NCBI GenBank assembly: GCA_964035015.1 | Contig: OZ035998.1 | Location: 34,734,628-34,798,627, forward strand | Reading direction: 5' to 3' | DNA from: Corallium rubrum | Taxonomy: Eukaryota > Cnidaria > Anthozoa > Scleralcyonacea > Coralliidae | Length of the DNA: 64,000 bases | Shown here: one piece after another, positions 11,402 to 23,010 of the stretch | How positions within the stretch are numbered: the first letter of the stretch is position 1 | How the letters are laid out: each line of letters starts with the position of its first letter | Translations under genes and position numbers: made by a program | The notes under the pieces: generated by a model | Seen by the model: only the letters and a program-made list of their open reading frames with translations | Databases searched by the model: none | What the model was told of the DNA's origin: nothing

Positions 11402-12876
11402 GTGCGTGCGTGAAGGCGACGTATGGCGCTAACGTTATTGAGTATATATTATTAATAAGTTAAGTCCACATAAGTTGCAAAGGGGAAAAGAACGAAACAA
11501 GTCTGTCTCAGCAGTGCTTTAATTCTCTATTATAGCACCAAGGTTTGTTTTGTTAATCGAAGTAAGAAAGGAGATCCCACTGAGACGGTAATCACCATGT
11601 TAAAACGCAAACACACCACAGTATAGAGATAACGATCTTCGTTTAAACAATCCATCCTGTCGAATGTACTTAGTTATATACCGGTCCTTTTCGGAAATTG
11701 TTTTTCTTGCAAACGTGAACGGAAGGAAATGGAATAACAAGCATGGCTAAATGAGAACACTAATTAATGGTCGGATGTTTTTCTTTCCGAAACAAATTAC
11801 TTTTAATGTGGAATATAGAACTAGTGCCTTGTCTTGTTCTATACAAGTTTCACATTCGCGTCTATCCGGTGTACTTTAAACTCGTAAAGTTCGACTTGTT
11901 TTGGTATGGACAAGCCGAGAAAGAAGAGACTAATCTTTAGATGCACACAGCCGCCAATTTTGAGCTCGTTTTAGTTCGTCCATACATGCTGTTTAAAAAA
12001 AAATTGAGTTTGTCGTAAACGACGATGTAGATATAAATTATGACTAAGTACAGTAGAATCCCGATAGGGTAACTCAAGCCTCGCGATATGTCTCATGCAC
12101 AAAAGCCAAGTTCCCCTGGGTTTGTTTTATTATATGGATGTACTCGTGCTTTCGATAACTCGAACTCCCGATAACTCGAAGTATATTTTCTGTTTCCCAA
12201 GCATAATTATTCGAATTTAAACCTACCAAATGTATATATGATTATATAATTAAACCGCATTAACGATTAACGTTAAATGTTAACGGGTTTGGGTTTTTTT
12301 ATGCTATTTTTCTTGGCTATGCATGTAAATTTCAAATCTATGCATTTTATCATCCTTGCCAAGTTAGCGTGGTAGGTTCGTTGGACTTGCTGGGTGTTTA
12401 GATAAGTGGCACAAATTGGCGCGAAATTAAGTGAAAATTGGCGAGGGAGGTTTTTTTACGCTAACGATGAAATATACGTGCTCTCGGTTACAGGTAACGT
12501 GTCTAAGCCAACAAAAGCGGCGAAGAAGGACGACGAAAGCCACAAAAGGCGTTTCACCTTTACCCAAAAGCAACTGGTCGAGCTGGAAAAAGAATTCCAC
12601 TTCAACAAATACCTAACGAGGGCAAGGAGGCTGGAGATTTCCAACGACCTGAAGCTAACTGAAAACCAAATCAAAATATGGTTTCAAAACAGAAGAATGA
12701 AGTGGAAACGCGGTGTCAAAGAAAGCATTCAACAAACGACTAAAGGCAAATGTAAACCGATGGCACCGCTGCAAACGAACTTAAACTTACAGGAGTCCAT
12801 CATGAAACACGCATCGAGTGACATTAATATTTTTCAACCCCATTCGAGTTATCGCCCAAACTACATACCATACTGA
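10981..12876 (+). CDS. Hox-type homeobox gene 2 (anterior-like), two exons, 267 aa
   Basis: A predicted sequence-specific transcription factor of the Hox group. Exon 1 is 10981-11401 and exon 2 is 12494-12876. The donor (TCTGCAG|GTGCGTG) and acceptor (CGGTTACAG) define a 1092-bp phase-1 intron, and the split codon gives Gly141. Exon 1 is rich in Ser, Pro and Asn and ends with a hexapeptide-like FRWM at residues 129-132. The homeodomain is at about 156-215 and contains [12 protein letters not shown], a signature shared with Hox1/labial and anthozoan Anthox6-type proteins, then [11 protein letters not shown]. An in-frame stop at 10945 precedes the first ATG; Met26 (11056, MNNYQS) is an alternative start. 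AATAAA at 13252 is a plausible polyadenylation signal. The Anthox6/6a-like label is family inference, so no symbol is given. It diverges from homeobox gene 1. Confidence 0.9.
12494..12876 (+). CDS. Homeobox gene 2, exon 2 (homeobox exon)
   Basis: Completes Gly141, then a short Lys/Asp-rich linker, the homeodomain and a 52-residue tail ending YIPY and TGA. The frame is also open upstream to 12406, but that part lies in the intron. Confidence 0.92.
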
Positions 12877-13251
12877 GAAAATTAAGTAGAGAACAATTAG
12901 TTCAAAATGCATAAGAAAACAATATCGAAAGTCAAATGTGGGCTGGTTCCTATATTGTATGCTGCGTGTACGTGGCGAAGCGGTGGCTATATGCAATTGA
13001 TAGAATTTCAATATAGGTATACATAATATAAATATCGAGGTAACCAAGTTATCATGCAGTATTTTTTGTAGAAAATACGGCAATTATATAATACCAGGAT
13101 TGTCATTCGCGCTTTCATTCCAAATATATCATCGTTATGAAAAGAAAGATGCATGCACCAAGCAATCAAACCAACTAAAATACAACTGATGGACCGGACC
13201 TCCCACGATTTTTGTAATTTGGGGTTTACAATCTGTTTCGTTCACTGTTCT

Positions 13252-13257
13252 AATAAA
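13252..13257 (+). terminator. Polyadenylation signal candidate for homeobox gene 2
   Basis: AATAAA about 376 bp after the stop codon, followed by a T-rich stretch. Confidence 0.4.
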
Positions 13258-13259
13258 AC

Positions 13260-14280
13260 CTATTGAAAGTTTTCAACTTTTATAGTCTTATCTTGTGAGT
13301 CCATCTCTTTGAAAGCACGATGGCATACAATATGGAGCAAAGGACAGGAAATTAAAATTTAAACTATACAGACACACCTGAAAGTTGGTAAAGAATTAAC
13401 CGAATAGAACTAAGGACCACGGAATATAGGATAAGAAATTGACCTGACAAATATCCAGACGTGATATTTTTTGTTTCGTTGTTAACGTATAATAGGTTTT
13501 GATGGGTTTATTAAGTGCTTTGCTGCACGCGCGGTTGACGTTATAATCTGAGCTTCTCAAGTGCATGTCAAGTATTTTTCTTTGGCGGGCGCATTGTCGT
13601 TGCAGGGAGTACATAAGTCAATAACAGTCCTTTGGATTCGAAACACCCCCTATGGAAAACTCGCGTTCGTATATCCTGATGTGTGTTTGACATAGCTGAG
13701 ACTTTCCTTTGCAGGATACCTTGAGCTTAAGATAAAGTAGAGATAAATTGAAACGGAACAGGTTTGACGTACAAAAACAAACGTTTACGATTCTCGGTAC
13801 ATTCTAGCACAAATGTTTGTTTTGTTTCGTTGTTTTCCACCATTCAGCTGGATTCCATATAAAAATGGAAACGCTTCTTTTTCCCGTTTTTTCGTCTGTA
13901 ATTGAAATTGGTTTTGCAAGATGACTAAAATCTGTTTGAAATGTTGTATTCACGACAAAGGCAAAGAGATGATATTGAAAGCAGCTGAAAAGAAACTGGC
14001 CCCGTCCCAGCACTTATACGCTTGACCGAGCGTGTAAGTGATTGCTTCTTGTCAATAACAGCGAGTTGTAAAAACATGTTATCTCCTAACGACTTACAAA
14101 AGAAAGGGAGTTTTGACACGAGCCTAGATAAATAGCCCGCCTGTTGGCCTTATAATGCCAAAGCCGTTAATTTTTGCCCATTTAATATTTTGTGTTATTA
14201 CTAGCATTTTGGTTAATATATACTGACTTCAGATGAAGCCACGGATAGAACATGAATTATTGAATCGAAAATGGTTGACT
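13260..14280. other. Intergenic DNA, nothing recognised
   Basis: No domain or clear repeat seen. Several short open frames occur on the minus strand (for example 13804-14119) without recognisable content. Confidence 0.4.
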
Positions 14281-14293
14281 TCAAGGAGGGAAG

Positions 14294-14418
14294 AAGGAAG
14301 GAAGGAAGGAAGGAAGGAAGGAAGGAAGGAAGGAAGGAAGGAAGGAAGGAAGGAAGGAAGGAAGGAAGGAAGGAAGGAAGGAAGGAAGGAAGGAAGGAAG
14401 GAAGGAAGGAAGGAAGGA
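14294..14418. repeat. AAGG tetranucleotide microsatellite
   Basis: About 31 units of AAGG (CCTT on the other strand). It keeps several frames open on both strands, giving spurious KEGR and FLPS frames. Confidence 0.97.
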
Positions 14419-14825
14419 TTGAAGGAGGGAAGCTTCATGTCCTTCCTCATATAAATGCGCATATAAATGCTCCCCCGGTACACCCCCTTCTCCTTCTAAA
14501 CATAGAAATCTAATCACACTTTTCTGCTTGTAATTACATTAAAAATCATTATAATTTTTCTAACCGATATTTCCTACATCTTCTGCGCAAAACGAGATAA
14601 ATTGCCTTGGTAATGAAAAAAATTATGATAAATCAACCACAAGCAATTGTATATTTTCTAATTGCTACTTCTCTTTTTCAAAATTTTAAAAACTTTGCGT
14701 GTATAACATGCTTGTTAAAACTATTGAAAAAAAAGCAATCTTAGTGACCCAGGCTACAAAAGGGGGCTTGGTTCTAAAAACGTCGAGGATAAAGGAAGGA
14801 AAGGATAAAGCTGTATAGGATAATG

Positions 14826-14953
14826 TGTTTTAAGGATTTTGGGTGAAGGAAAATTCGAGTGTAGAATATAATTATTTTAAGACCAAACCGGAACCAGTTG
14901 TATAGTATATATTCTACACTCGAATTTTCCTTCACCCAAAATCCTTAAAACAC
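14826..14953. mobile_element. Foldback element, family FB-1, copy a
   Basis: Arms of about 45 bp, including GGTGAAGGAAAATTCGAG and its complement, around AAGACCAAACCGGAACCAG. The right flank ATGTAATCGAGTGAAATGCC is shared with the larger copy at 59591-59816, so the flank may be part of the element. Confidence 0.75.
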
Positions 14954-15773
14954 GCTATGTAATCGAGTGAAATGCCAAATATTACTTATTATGTATAGGA
15001 TAATGATGTTTTAGTATTCGTATTTATATATAGTGCCCACTGCAATCGGTGTATACTATTAATGAGAAATATAATACTTAAAGAAAGCAAAAACAACAAG
15101 TGTTGCATTTGTTCTAATGCCACCAATTTGATCGGCATGGGGATGAAAGGCAAATTAGATATTGAATCAAGCTGAAGACTGCCATGTGGAATATTGCTCA
15201 CCAGGTGCACATTGTAAATTCGCATTTACTCAATCAAATAAGGTGTCTTCTTCATGCCATTCCCATATGGCAAATGATAGCAACAACTACATTTTTTTTA
15301 GTTGAGTGTATAGCCTATTTTAAACTTTGCCTTTGTTAATATACTCAATCCAACTGTTCTACGACTAAATCAAAAGAATATTCCTTTATAAAAGAATATA
15401 TTTAGTCATTAAATTGTAAGTAAAGTGAAGAAAACCACATGGTAACAGGTAAAGAAAACAAGTAGTGCGTGTGCTGCGTAGGCGATGTAAAAATACGAAT
15501 CAAAAACGTTCAGCCAAAGTGTGTCTCTTTATTGCCGAATAAAACAAGTCGTTCCGTATAAAAATGGAGAAGTTTTAAGGTCTTCGTTAAAGTTTGCAGG
15601 GTCATTTCGATAAAGCGCTCTCAATTCGTCAGAATTTATGCTACAAAAATAAAATATATATCGTTAGAAAGCTATCCTGAATTGTAGAATACAATGTTGT
15701 CTTTGATTTTGCGATAAACCCAAACCAATAATAGTTGTGAGTGTTTTACTCGGGGCGACTCAAGTAAAAAGCA

Positions 15774-15950
15774 ATCGAAATAGCAAGGCTAGATATACTG
15801 CCGAAACAGAGAACGTAGACGTCGAACGTTTCGAGCGAAGGCCCTTCGTCAGAGAGAAATTCTCTGCACGAAGGGCCTTCGCTCGAAACGTTAGACTCCT
15901 ATATACGTTCTCTGTTTCGGCAGTATATCTAACCTTGCTATATTTCGATT
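15774..15950. mobile_element. Foldback with CTGACGAA...CGAAACG motif and tail
   Basis: Arms of about 80 bp carry CGAAGGGCCTTCGCTCGAAA on both strands. The sequence after the right arm, through CTACGCAGCACGCTACTTTT near 15985, is repeated after the single-arm copy at 45700-45830, so the family is a unit with a fixed tail. Confidence 0.7.
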
Positions 15951-16593
15951 GTTGTTTCTACACTATCTACGCAGCACGCTACTTTTATTCAAGTAAAAAG
16001 CGTTTTATTTTGTTCAATATCTTTTCTGGCAGTTTAATTCCGAGATGTAATATTTCAAATCTGAGTTAGTGTTCTAGACGTGGTTTCTAAATCCTATGTG
16101 CCGTTTGGCAACCAAGTCTAGAACACTAACGAGGATTTGAAATAGCTTCTCACACATCATTCAATCATTCATTAGATATTCATTGCAATGAGGGCAATCA
16201 CAACAGACTAGTCGTCAAGCGCTTGCAGAGACAAGGGGAAATTTTGTTTTAAAATAGCCAGGAGTTTTGGTTCGCAAGACGTGGATTTATTGGATAACAT
16301 ACATTAGATTATGTTGAATAGCAGGATCAATTTAGCCAGGACTGATATTGAGCAGAGAAAATATAGATGACAATTGGAATAATGTAGAACTTTACAAACT
16401 AAAGAAGACAGAAGATGTTAATGGTCGATACCGGAGAAAACAAAGCGTGAGGTGACTGTCTTCACTTGTATACTTTTATATGTACTTCATTCAGTCTGCA
16501 AGCAACATCACTGTTTTAGTGCTTTTCGTAGGTTTCTGTCTGTCGTCGAATAACTTAAATTGCACCAACGTAAGTTTGGTTTCTTGTTAAGGC

Positions 16594-16733
16594 CATTTCC
16601 ACTCAGGAAAATTTTCCTCGGACAGGACATTTTCTTTTGTCTCAAACTCATATTAGTTCTGCCCAAGAGCTCACAAGACAAAGGGAAATTTCCTGTCCGA
16701 GGAAAATTCTCCTGAGTGGAAATGGGCCTTTAG
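16594..16733. mobile_element. Foldback element (AAGGCCATTTCCACTC ends)
   Basis: Arms of about 43 bp: AAGGCCATTTCCACTCAGGA on the left and the complement on the right, with one inserted G. The loop is about 55 bp. Small non-autonomous element. Confidence 0.75.
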
Positions 16734-16849
16734 TCTATTTTACTTGTAATATATGTATCGCATGTAGTCGCTTATATTGTGAAGCGCTGTTAGGTAAAAA
16801 AATCTGTTGTATTTGGAACTGGTTTCTATAGCGACAGAAAATTGTATAA

Positions 16850-16945
16850 TTGGGAAATAATTTCTAAATACAGCGTACTGTATTTAGAAATGTTTTCTAA
16901 ATACAGTTTACTGTATTTAGAAAACATTTCTAAATACAGTATTGC
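16850..16945. repeat. Alternating palindromes of TTTCTAAATACAGT
   Basis: TTTCTAAATACAG and CTGTATTTAGAAA alternate four times, making a set of overlapping hairpins. Confidence 0.8.
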
Positions 16946-17036
16946 AATTTTAAATTAACATATGTATTGTTCTCGCACTTGAATTAATTGGTCTCTGGTT
17001 TAGACTGGGTTTCTAGGTAAGTACATGTGACGTAAA

Positions 17037-17380
17037 TCAAGCAACCGGATTGGCCGAAATGCTATGAATATCTAATGGTGTGTGAGAAATAAATTTCACT
17101 GACAGCAAAAACGGGTCAGCGTTATTTGATATGTCGAGTTTTGCTGATTTCATTGACGACCAAAGTTGAAAATGCTGTTTTTCGACCAACATTCGGCGAA
17201 AAAAGTCATAAAATCGAAACCAGGCAATAAATAAAAAAAACGCTGACACCGTTTTGCTGGACATTACCTCGGAATCGAACTGCGAAAATTGTTTTTGAAC
17301 AAAATGAAACGCTTTGTTCTTAAGTCGCCCCGAGTGAAGCCCTTCTGGTTTTACTTGAAAAATTTGCAACTATATTATTG
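17037..17380 (-). repeat. Dispersed repeat shared with 48000-48240
   Basis: Read on the minus strand this matches 48000-48240 on the plus strand, including the AAAGCGTTTTATTTTGTTCA phrase (also at 15995) and AACATTCGGCGAAAA-type sequence. The open frame across it (110 codons) is therefore repeat-derived. Confidence 0.6.
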
Positions 17381-17529
17381 GTTTGTGTTTATTGCAAAAT
17401 AAAATACAACATTGTATTCTACAAATTAATAGGTTTCTAACGATATCTATTTTATTTTTGTGGCATAAATTCTGACAAATTCAGAGAAGAGAGCGCTTTA
17501 CCGAAATGACCTTGCAAACCTTAATGAAG

Positions 17530-17716
17530 ACCTTAAGACCCCGTTTACACGATGCCGGTACAATTTGAAAACGGAAAAATCTTTCCGATATGCAAATACA
17601 GCGGATATAACATTTCATGTTATTTTTGTGCCGGTATCGTGTAAACGCAAGGCCTAAACGGCATGATTTTGTTCCGTTTTCAAATTGTACCGGCATCGTG
17701 TGAATGGGGTCTAAAT
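17530..17716. mobile_element. Foldback element (GACCCCGTTTACACGATG ends)
   Basis: Arms of about 42 bp: CCCCGTTTACACGATGCCGG with its complement CCGGCATCGTGTGAATGGGG, then CAATTTGAAAACGGA in both arms. It sits at the right end of the 2-kb inverted element. Confidence 0.75.
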
Positions 17717-17989
17717 CTGATAAAACACTGCTGCTCATGTTTTAAATATTACGTAAAATATATCTTATAAACTCTATTTGAGTTTATTTTGCCAAAAATG
17801 AATGTATTTATTATATAAAATAGAGATTTTCTTATATGGCACGAATTACTTCCGGTAAGATTACGCGCTGTGATTGGTTGCTGACGTGGCGAGATTTCTC
17901 CGTAATGCCCGCGGGCATTATGAGAATTAATTCTTTGAACGTTTATAACGTTTTTTTTTTTGCTTAGTTTATAAATGACGTGAGCCAAC

Positions 17990-18060
17990 AACTTGTTGTC
18001 ATTGCTCTGATGAAGGCCTGAGTCAACAGGCCGAAAGCTTAGCAAAGAAATAGTTTACGT
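17990..18060 (+). other. CTGATGAAG-hairpin-CGAAA motif
   Basis: CTGATGAAGGCCTGAGTCAA followed by CAGGCCGAAAGC: a perfect 6-bp stem between CTGATGA(A) and GAAA. This mirrors the hammerhead ribozyme core except for one extra A after CTGATGA. A remnant of a Penelope-like or retrozyme-like element is one reading; no activity is claimed. Confidence 0.35.
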
Positions 18061-18448
18061 GGTGTTTCCACAAAACTTATTTATATTATGAGAATTGTTA
18101 ATCCTTACGATTAGAAACAAACAAAAAATCCTAAGAAGAAAGCTATTGGTGCAAAACGACGAAAATAAATTAAATAAATGACGATGAACATTATAAAAGT
18201 AAATTTTAGCATCCAGATGAGAAAGAAACAACAGAATATAACGCTAGTTCGGTATTTTGACGAAGTTAAAGGAAGCGAAGACCAAGAAATACAAGATCGA
18301 TTTTGTAATAAAAAGTGTCATATAATAAACTACTTAATAACCTCGACCATCTTGAACGTATTAACCTCGCTATCGCCCGGTCAATACAGCAAGACCTCGG
18401 TTTGGTATTTTACCGTAAAAACAATAGATAATTGCTCATTTACAATCA

Positions 18449-18737
18449 TTTAAAGGTGACATACAGTCCGTTCTGCCAATGTACGAAACTAATGTTTACA
18501 TCTTTATTTACAAAAAATATACTGATACCTTATTCAAGATTGTAAGCTTTTCTTTCTTCCTCTTCATTACTTGTACCCAAAACAAAACATTTTCAGAAGA
18601 AATAGAAGAAATCCGAAGAGATATCCTCGCCGAATCGCTTGGTTTTCTTGAGTACTTCATGTAATTATCTGCGAATGTTATGTTTTGGGGACTCCATGGC
18701 GGTCATGCGCAGAACGGACTGCACGTCCCTTTTAAAA
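18449..18737. mobile_element. MITE family M-CCGTTCTG, copy a
   Basis: Terminal inverted repeats TTTAAAGGTGACATACAGTC / GACTGCACGTCCCTTTTAAA with CCGTTCTG just inside. A second copy at 61411-61742 shares most of the interior (for example GATATCCTCGCCGAATCGC). Confidence 0.75.
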
Positions 18738-18767
18738 GTCAACTTTAGTTTGTTTGTCCGAATTTTG

Positions 18768-18805
18768 TGCTATATAAATAGCAGCTCGACGGTACGCTAT
18801 TCAGA
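18768..18805 (+). promoter_or_regulatory. Core-promoter-like TATA plus Inr spacing
   Basis: CTATATAAATAGCAGC followed about 27 bases later by TATTCAGAC. This is a good textbook TATA-Inr layout, but no convincing gene lies downstream (only a tRNA-like reverse-strand element). Confidence 0.3.
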
Positions 18806-18879
18806 CAAGACACGACATCTCAGTTTTGTTTAAAAGAGTCGGGAAAAAAACAAAACAAAGTAGAACTTATGAATTGAAA

Positions 18880-18975
18880 ATATGCTGCGGTGGAGTAGCA
18901 CGATTTGAATTGACTGAACCTGCTGCAAACTTAGGTTTACTAGCCCAACGCTCTACACCGGTGGTCAGGTTGGGA
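18880..18975 (-). repeat. Degenerate tRNA-like SINE head
   Basis: On the minus strand: GTAGAGCGTTGGGCTAGTAA followed by GCAGGTTCAGTCAATTC, a weak A box and B box in the right order and spacing. Confidence 0.35.
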
Positions 18976-19159
18976 GCAGGTCGTAGAATGACCATAGAAC
19001 TTATATTTGATATTTTGAAATGGAAGTATAGTTTCTTCAATATCGAGAGATTTAACTCTTAATCTTATGTTGTTGAACTATTTTTGTGGGACAGCGAACT
19101 CGGGTGGAGAAAAATGATACTGTTAGGTGCTGCTCCTGATGACGAACCATACTGAGTAA

Positions 19160-19260
19160 GTAGAGAAAACACTCGTCAACTGCGGTTGGGATTCGAACCT
19201 GCGACTTAGCTATCAAGCAGTGGCGCGGTAGTCCCCACCCCCCACCCCACCCCTCCCGCA
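19160..19260 (-). repeat. tRNA-like SINE head with intact B box
   Basis: On the minus strand, CGCCACTGCTTGATAGC is followed by GCAGGTTCGAATCCCAAC, with a perfect B box GGTTCGAATCC. No full cloverleaf can be drawn, so it is treated as SINE or pseudogene. Confidence 0.45.
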
Positions 19261-19929
19261 GCTGGGTTTGCAGAAGAGGCGCCAAAACTTAACAAAATAA
19301 ACCTATTTCTTTGTATAGCCAGGTCTTCAATGGTGGGATATAAAGATCTGAAATCTGTAACCCCCATAGACGTTTGACGCTACTTCGGCGTTCGCCGCTC
19401 GCATTGGCGTCGCCTTTGAGAGCATTGAACCCGTTGTTTGTTGTAATATTATATATTGCTACTTGAGTTGTTTTAAAATAACATAATATTTAAAGTGAAG
19501 GCCTTAATGGAGGGTGGTAAAGAATTGCCAATATATTTTCATGTGAAATGTGAAATTCCGGAATTTTGTGTCGTGAAACGTGATTTGTATTCCATCCGTG
19601 AGCCATGATTGTCGATAATAATTGTCTGTGAAATGAGGTTGTCGTCGGAGCTGTAATCAGTAAGCATTATGGATTTTATAATTTTTAAGATTATAAATTT
19701 AATTTGTTCTGATCTGCGAGAGCTATTGTTCTAGATTTGCCAAACTCTCGCTTATATAGTCTATATATCGATACTTTGACCAATGGTCCATAATTTATTT
19801 AGTTAATTTTTAGAAAGCATGGGTGTTTGCGCCTGTCTCGTTTGGCTAACTAATATTTTAGTATATATAATGCTGCATAATTTTCTCAAAAAATGTTTAG
19901 AAAACATCCAATTAGTAGACAAAATCTTT

Positions 19930-20060
19930 TATAAAAATGATAAAATGTGCCATTAAAAATATATTTTAAAAGTTTCAAAATTTTACTCAAATCCGCTGTC
20001 AGATGCTGGAAATGCCATTTTCGAGACCCCAATTTCAAAAATTTTCCGGGGGATAACTGT
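19930..20060. repeat. Fragment of the GCATGCCCCCGG element family
   Basis: Shares AAATGCCATTTT, GACCCCAATTTC and TTTTCCGGGGG with 34440-34620 and with the more complete element at 42869-43238. Confidence 0.5.
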
Positions 20061-20289
20061 AGACCACAACTTTGATTTACGTTTTCAAAATCCTAAATTC
20101 GCCCCTGATTATGACGAATGTGGGCTTCAATCTCCCCAGCTTCAATCTACTTCGTCTTCTGTGAATAATTGTCACAGAGTTGATTAAACATTCCCGTAAT
20201 ATTTTGTGAAACGTGAAATGGCAGTTTTCTTATCCCCGTTTACCGCCCTCTTTATGAATGTGGGCTATATAATACTATGACGCTTCGGA

Positions 20290-20535
20290 TTCTTTTGTTC
20301 TCCATTCTTTTGTTCTCCGAGGGAATTAAACCTCGTATTTCCCTCATTGCTCATACGCGATCCTACGCAATATCCTATAGTAGTCCTGCAAGAGGGAAAT
20401 TTTTCCTTTGTCTTCTAATTTTCCCGTGCATGTTGATGAGGGAAAATTAGAAGACAAAAAAATCCCTTGTCTTCTAAATTTCCCGCTTGCATATATTTTC
20501 CATCATCAACATGCACGGGAAAATTAGATGCAACT
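20290..20535. mobile_element. Foldback repeat (GAGGGAAATTT / TCTTCTAATTTTCCC)
   Basis: TTTTCCCGTGCATGTTGATG near 20420 is complementary to CATCAACATGCACGGGAAAA near 20515. The left part (TCGGATTCTTTTGTTCTCCG, CCTCGTATTTCCCTCAT) recurs at 62760-62860. Confidence 0.6.
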
Positions 20536-20707
20536 TCTCTGATCAACCGGGTAAATTTCCTGTCGGTAAGATTCTCAAAGTCTTCCTCGGCGATCATAAT
20601 ATTACAAACTAATACCATGACTTTTCGGGAAATTTCCCGCAGCCGAGGGAAGATTTGTAAAAGTCCGGGCCGAATTTAATCGCTAATTCCCTCAAGTCAT
20701 TTATTAC

Positions 20708-21235
20708 TAACTTCTTATTAACCGAACGCGAGGTCTTTACAGAGAAATATCGGACCGAGATCTTTTTGGTACAGACCGAGCCCGTAGGGCGAGGTTTGTA
20801 CACAAAGACCGAGGTCTGATATTTCTCTGTAAAGATCGAGCAAGCGAGGTTAATAAAAAGTTTATTATATGGCATTTTGAAACAACAAACCTTACATTTA
20901 TACCTTGTCATGATACGTACTTTAGTCAGTTTAGTGTGACCTCGAGCGTGTGACATAAACTCATCATTTTCAATGTTGTTGCTTTTGTTGTCATCACTTT
21001 CGCACTCCTAAACTCGCTTCCAGATTGCTCTCGTCCCAATCATGCATAATTTAGTCCTCAGGTTGTTGATTTCACAAAATTCTTCCGGTTTCTTTCGTTG
21101 TTTAGTTGCAAACAACATGGCTGACAACATCCGTAATCGACCGGTCGATTACGGAAAATAATCGACCGGCACGTGACACGTCTCGGCCAATAAGAACACA
21201 CGATTTCAACGGAAGTAACTTGTGCCGTATAATAA
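20708..21235. repeat. 0.5-kb dispersed repeat, copy a
   Basis: Begins TAACTTCTTATTAACCG and ends GTATAATAA. It matches 23334-23829 along its length, with about 30 bp that the other copy lacks. It contains palindromes such as ACCGAGGTCTG.../ and AATCGACCGGTCGATTA. Minus-strand open frames across both copies drift apart, which argues against a protein gene. The element class is unknown. Confidence 0.8.
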
Positions 21236-22504
21236 TTATAAATATTATATGTAATTGTAACAAGTATACATACAAAAACAAGTATATTCAATAAATTACA
21301 GCAATGAGCATTAGTACTATTATATAAAGAAGAAGAAGAACATTTGATATAAAATTTACCTAATCGTAATTTGTGCACAGTGATCAAAGTAGCTTTAGCT
21401 TTCGAGTTGATCACTGCGTACAATATGGATATTATGCATTAAATAATTTTAAGCTATATATAGCTCTTTATGAATATTTTTTCAGAAGGTGATTTTTTTA
21501 TATCTGATGCACAGATGGCATCACAACGTGGTAAGAACAAAAAAAAGCGGTGAACAGACAACAACAACAATGGAATCTATTTGTTTTATTTATACAATAA
21601 AAGATAAAAAGGAAATTATGTTTTAAAGACTTACTAAATTTTCCCAGCGAATCCCAGGACATTGAAAAAGATAAATCACGTTGTCTGACGTGATCCATGA
21701 TCTATACAAATCAAGCAACGTCATTGGTTCGTGATGTTGTAGTGAGATCCGTGATTGGTTTAGAGAAATCAGACCACATCAGTGACGTAATCTGTGCATC
21801 TGTCCTTTTATAGATCATGGCTAATCGAGCAATAAAAACGCGCGTACTCTTTAAATTATTGTATAAACATTTATTGATTCCCATATTTTGGAAGATAGAT
21901 ATTTTAAATGTATGAATTCCATGATTTGTTCTAGCTTTTGGTCTATGTATGTTGAGTTGAGACGGAAATCGGGTGTTATAGGAATATATGTACTTGTATA
22001 GCAGGTACAAGATAATTTGAATAAGCAGATGGGACTTCTTTTTCAAGTAAGGTTTTATAAGAAAGGATTCATGATATTAAGTTGTAAGATTTCAAGGAGT
22101 TTAATTTAGACATTGCCACTGTCTAAACATTTTGGTCGCAGTACTTTTGCAATGATGTAATTTTTATAGATTTTTCAAAAACTCATTAATAATTCAGGAG
22201 GAAAACACAAAAGAAAATCATGACCGTATCGTATCTTTATATGTGATAAAGATTTCTCCTGATTTACATAAACTTTAGCTTTGATTTTCTCGGCTTAGAC
22301 AAGGTTATTTTTCAAACTAACTCCGCCAATCAACTAATTACCAAGTGGTTCGTTTTTGAAGCCGTATAATAAACTCGCAGTTCGTGTTTTATCAGATATA
22401 AAAACACTCGGCTTCGCCTCGTGTCTTTATATCTGATAAAACACTCCTGCTCGTTTATTATACAGTACATCATGCTGTGTATAACCATGAGTTGAGCACT
22501 AGTT

Positions 22505-22556
22505 TAACCCCTTATTGGCCAGGTTTCCGGGAGCTCTCCCCTTGACCAGTAATTAA
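22505..22556. repeat. Possible short TTAA-bounded element
   Basis: TTAACCCCTTATTGGCCAG at the left and TGACCAGTAATTAA at the right suggest a 50-bp piggyBac-like remnant directly beside the next foldback. Confidence 0.35.
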
Positions 22557-22704
22557 GAAATGGCTCATGGTTTAGCGTGCTCCATCGAGTTATGGATTCA
22601 CGCGGGAAATTGGGAGAGCAAGAAAAAATCGTAAGTGCTCTCCAAATTTCCCAAGTGCATCCATAACTCGATGGAGCACACTAAACCATGAGCCATTTCT
22701 TTTA
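22557..22704. mobile_element. Foldback family FB-CATCGAG, full copy
   Basis: Arms AAGAAATGGCTCATGGTTTA and complement, with GTGCTCCATCGAGTTATGGA inside. Other copies are at 44094-44215, 44292-44340 (fragment), 46018-46492 and a fragment near 22860-22910. Confidence 0.8.
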
Positions 22705-22927
22705 TAACATTATTAACATAGCATTAAATCCTTTCACAAGCCGGCGAATCGCTTTGGTTGTTGTGTTTTTCTACTTTCGTATGCCAAGTCTTTTTGTTCA
22801 CTAAAATCCAGCCAAAAGTACTGCAGTTTAAACTCGGTTACCCTGACCCAGTTTATGGATCCATCGAGTCCATCGAGTTATGGAGCACGCACGACAGCCA
22901 ATCAAAAACGTTGCTATATCAAAGCTA

Positions 22928-23010
22928 TGTTATAAAATCGTCTGGCGTTAGCCAGAGTAAAATTAATAAGTTCGGTTGCCAAATAGCAACTGTGGCCAGT
23001 AAAGGATTAA
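22928..23010. mobile_element. TTAA-type mini-element, partial
   Basis: Contains ATCGTCTGGCGTTAGCCAGA and the right end TGGCCAGTAAAGGATTAA. The left terminus is not found. Confidence 0.5.

Larger units (their letters stand above)
15573..17537. mobile_element. 2-kb element with about 155-bp inverted ends
   Basis: 15573-15728 is the diverged inverse of 17379-17537 (GGTCTTCGTTAAAGTTTGC against its complement near 17510-17535, and TTGTAGAATACAATGTTGT against its complement near 17410). A related end occurs at 48000-48295. The interior holds three further foldbacks (15774-15950, 16594-16733, 16850-16945), so insertions appear nested. No transposase frame was seen. Confidence 0.55.

Noticed and set aside
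14229-14517. Overlapping open frames with KEGR and FLPS repeats on both strands
   Set aside because: They are translations of the AAGG microsatellite.
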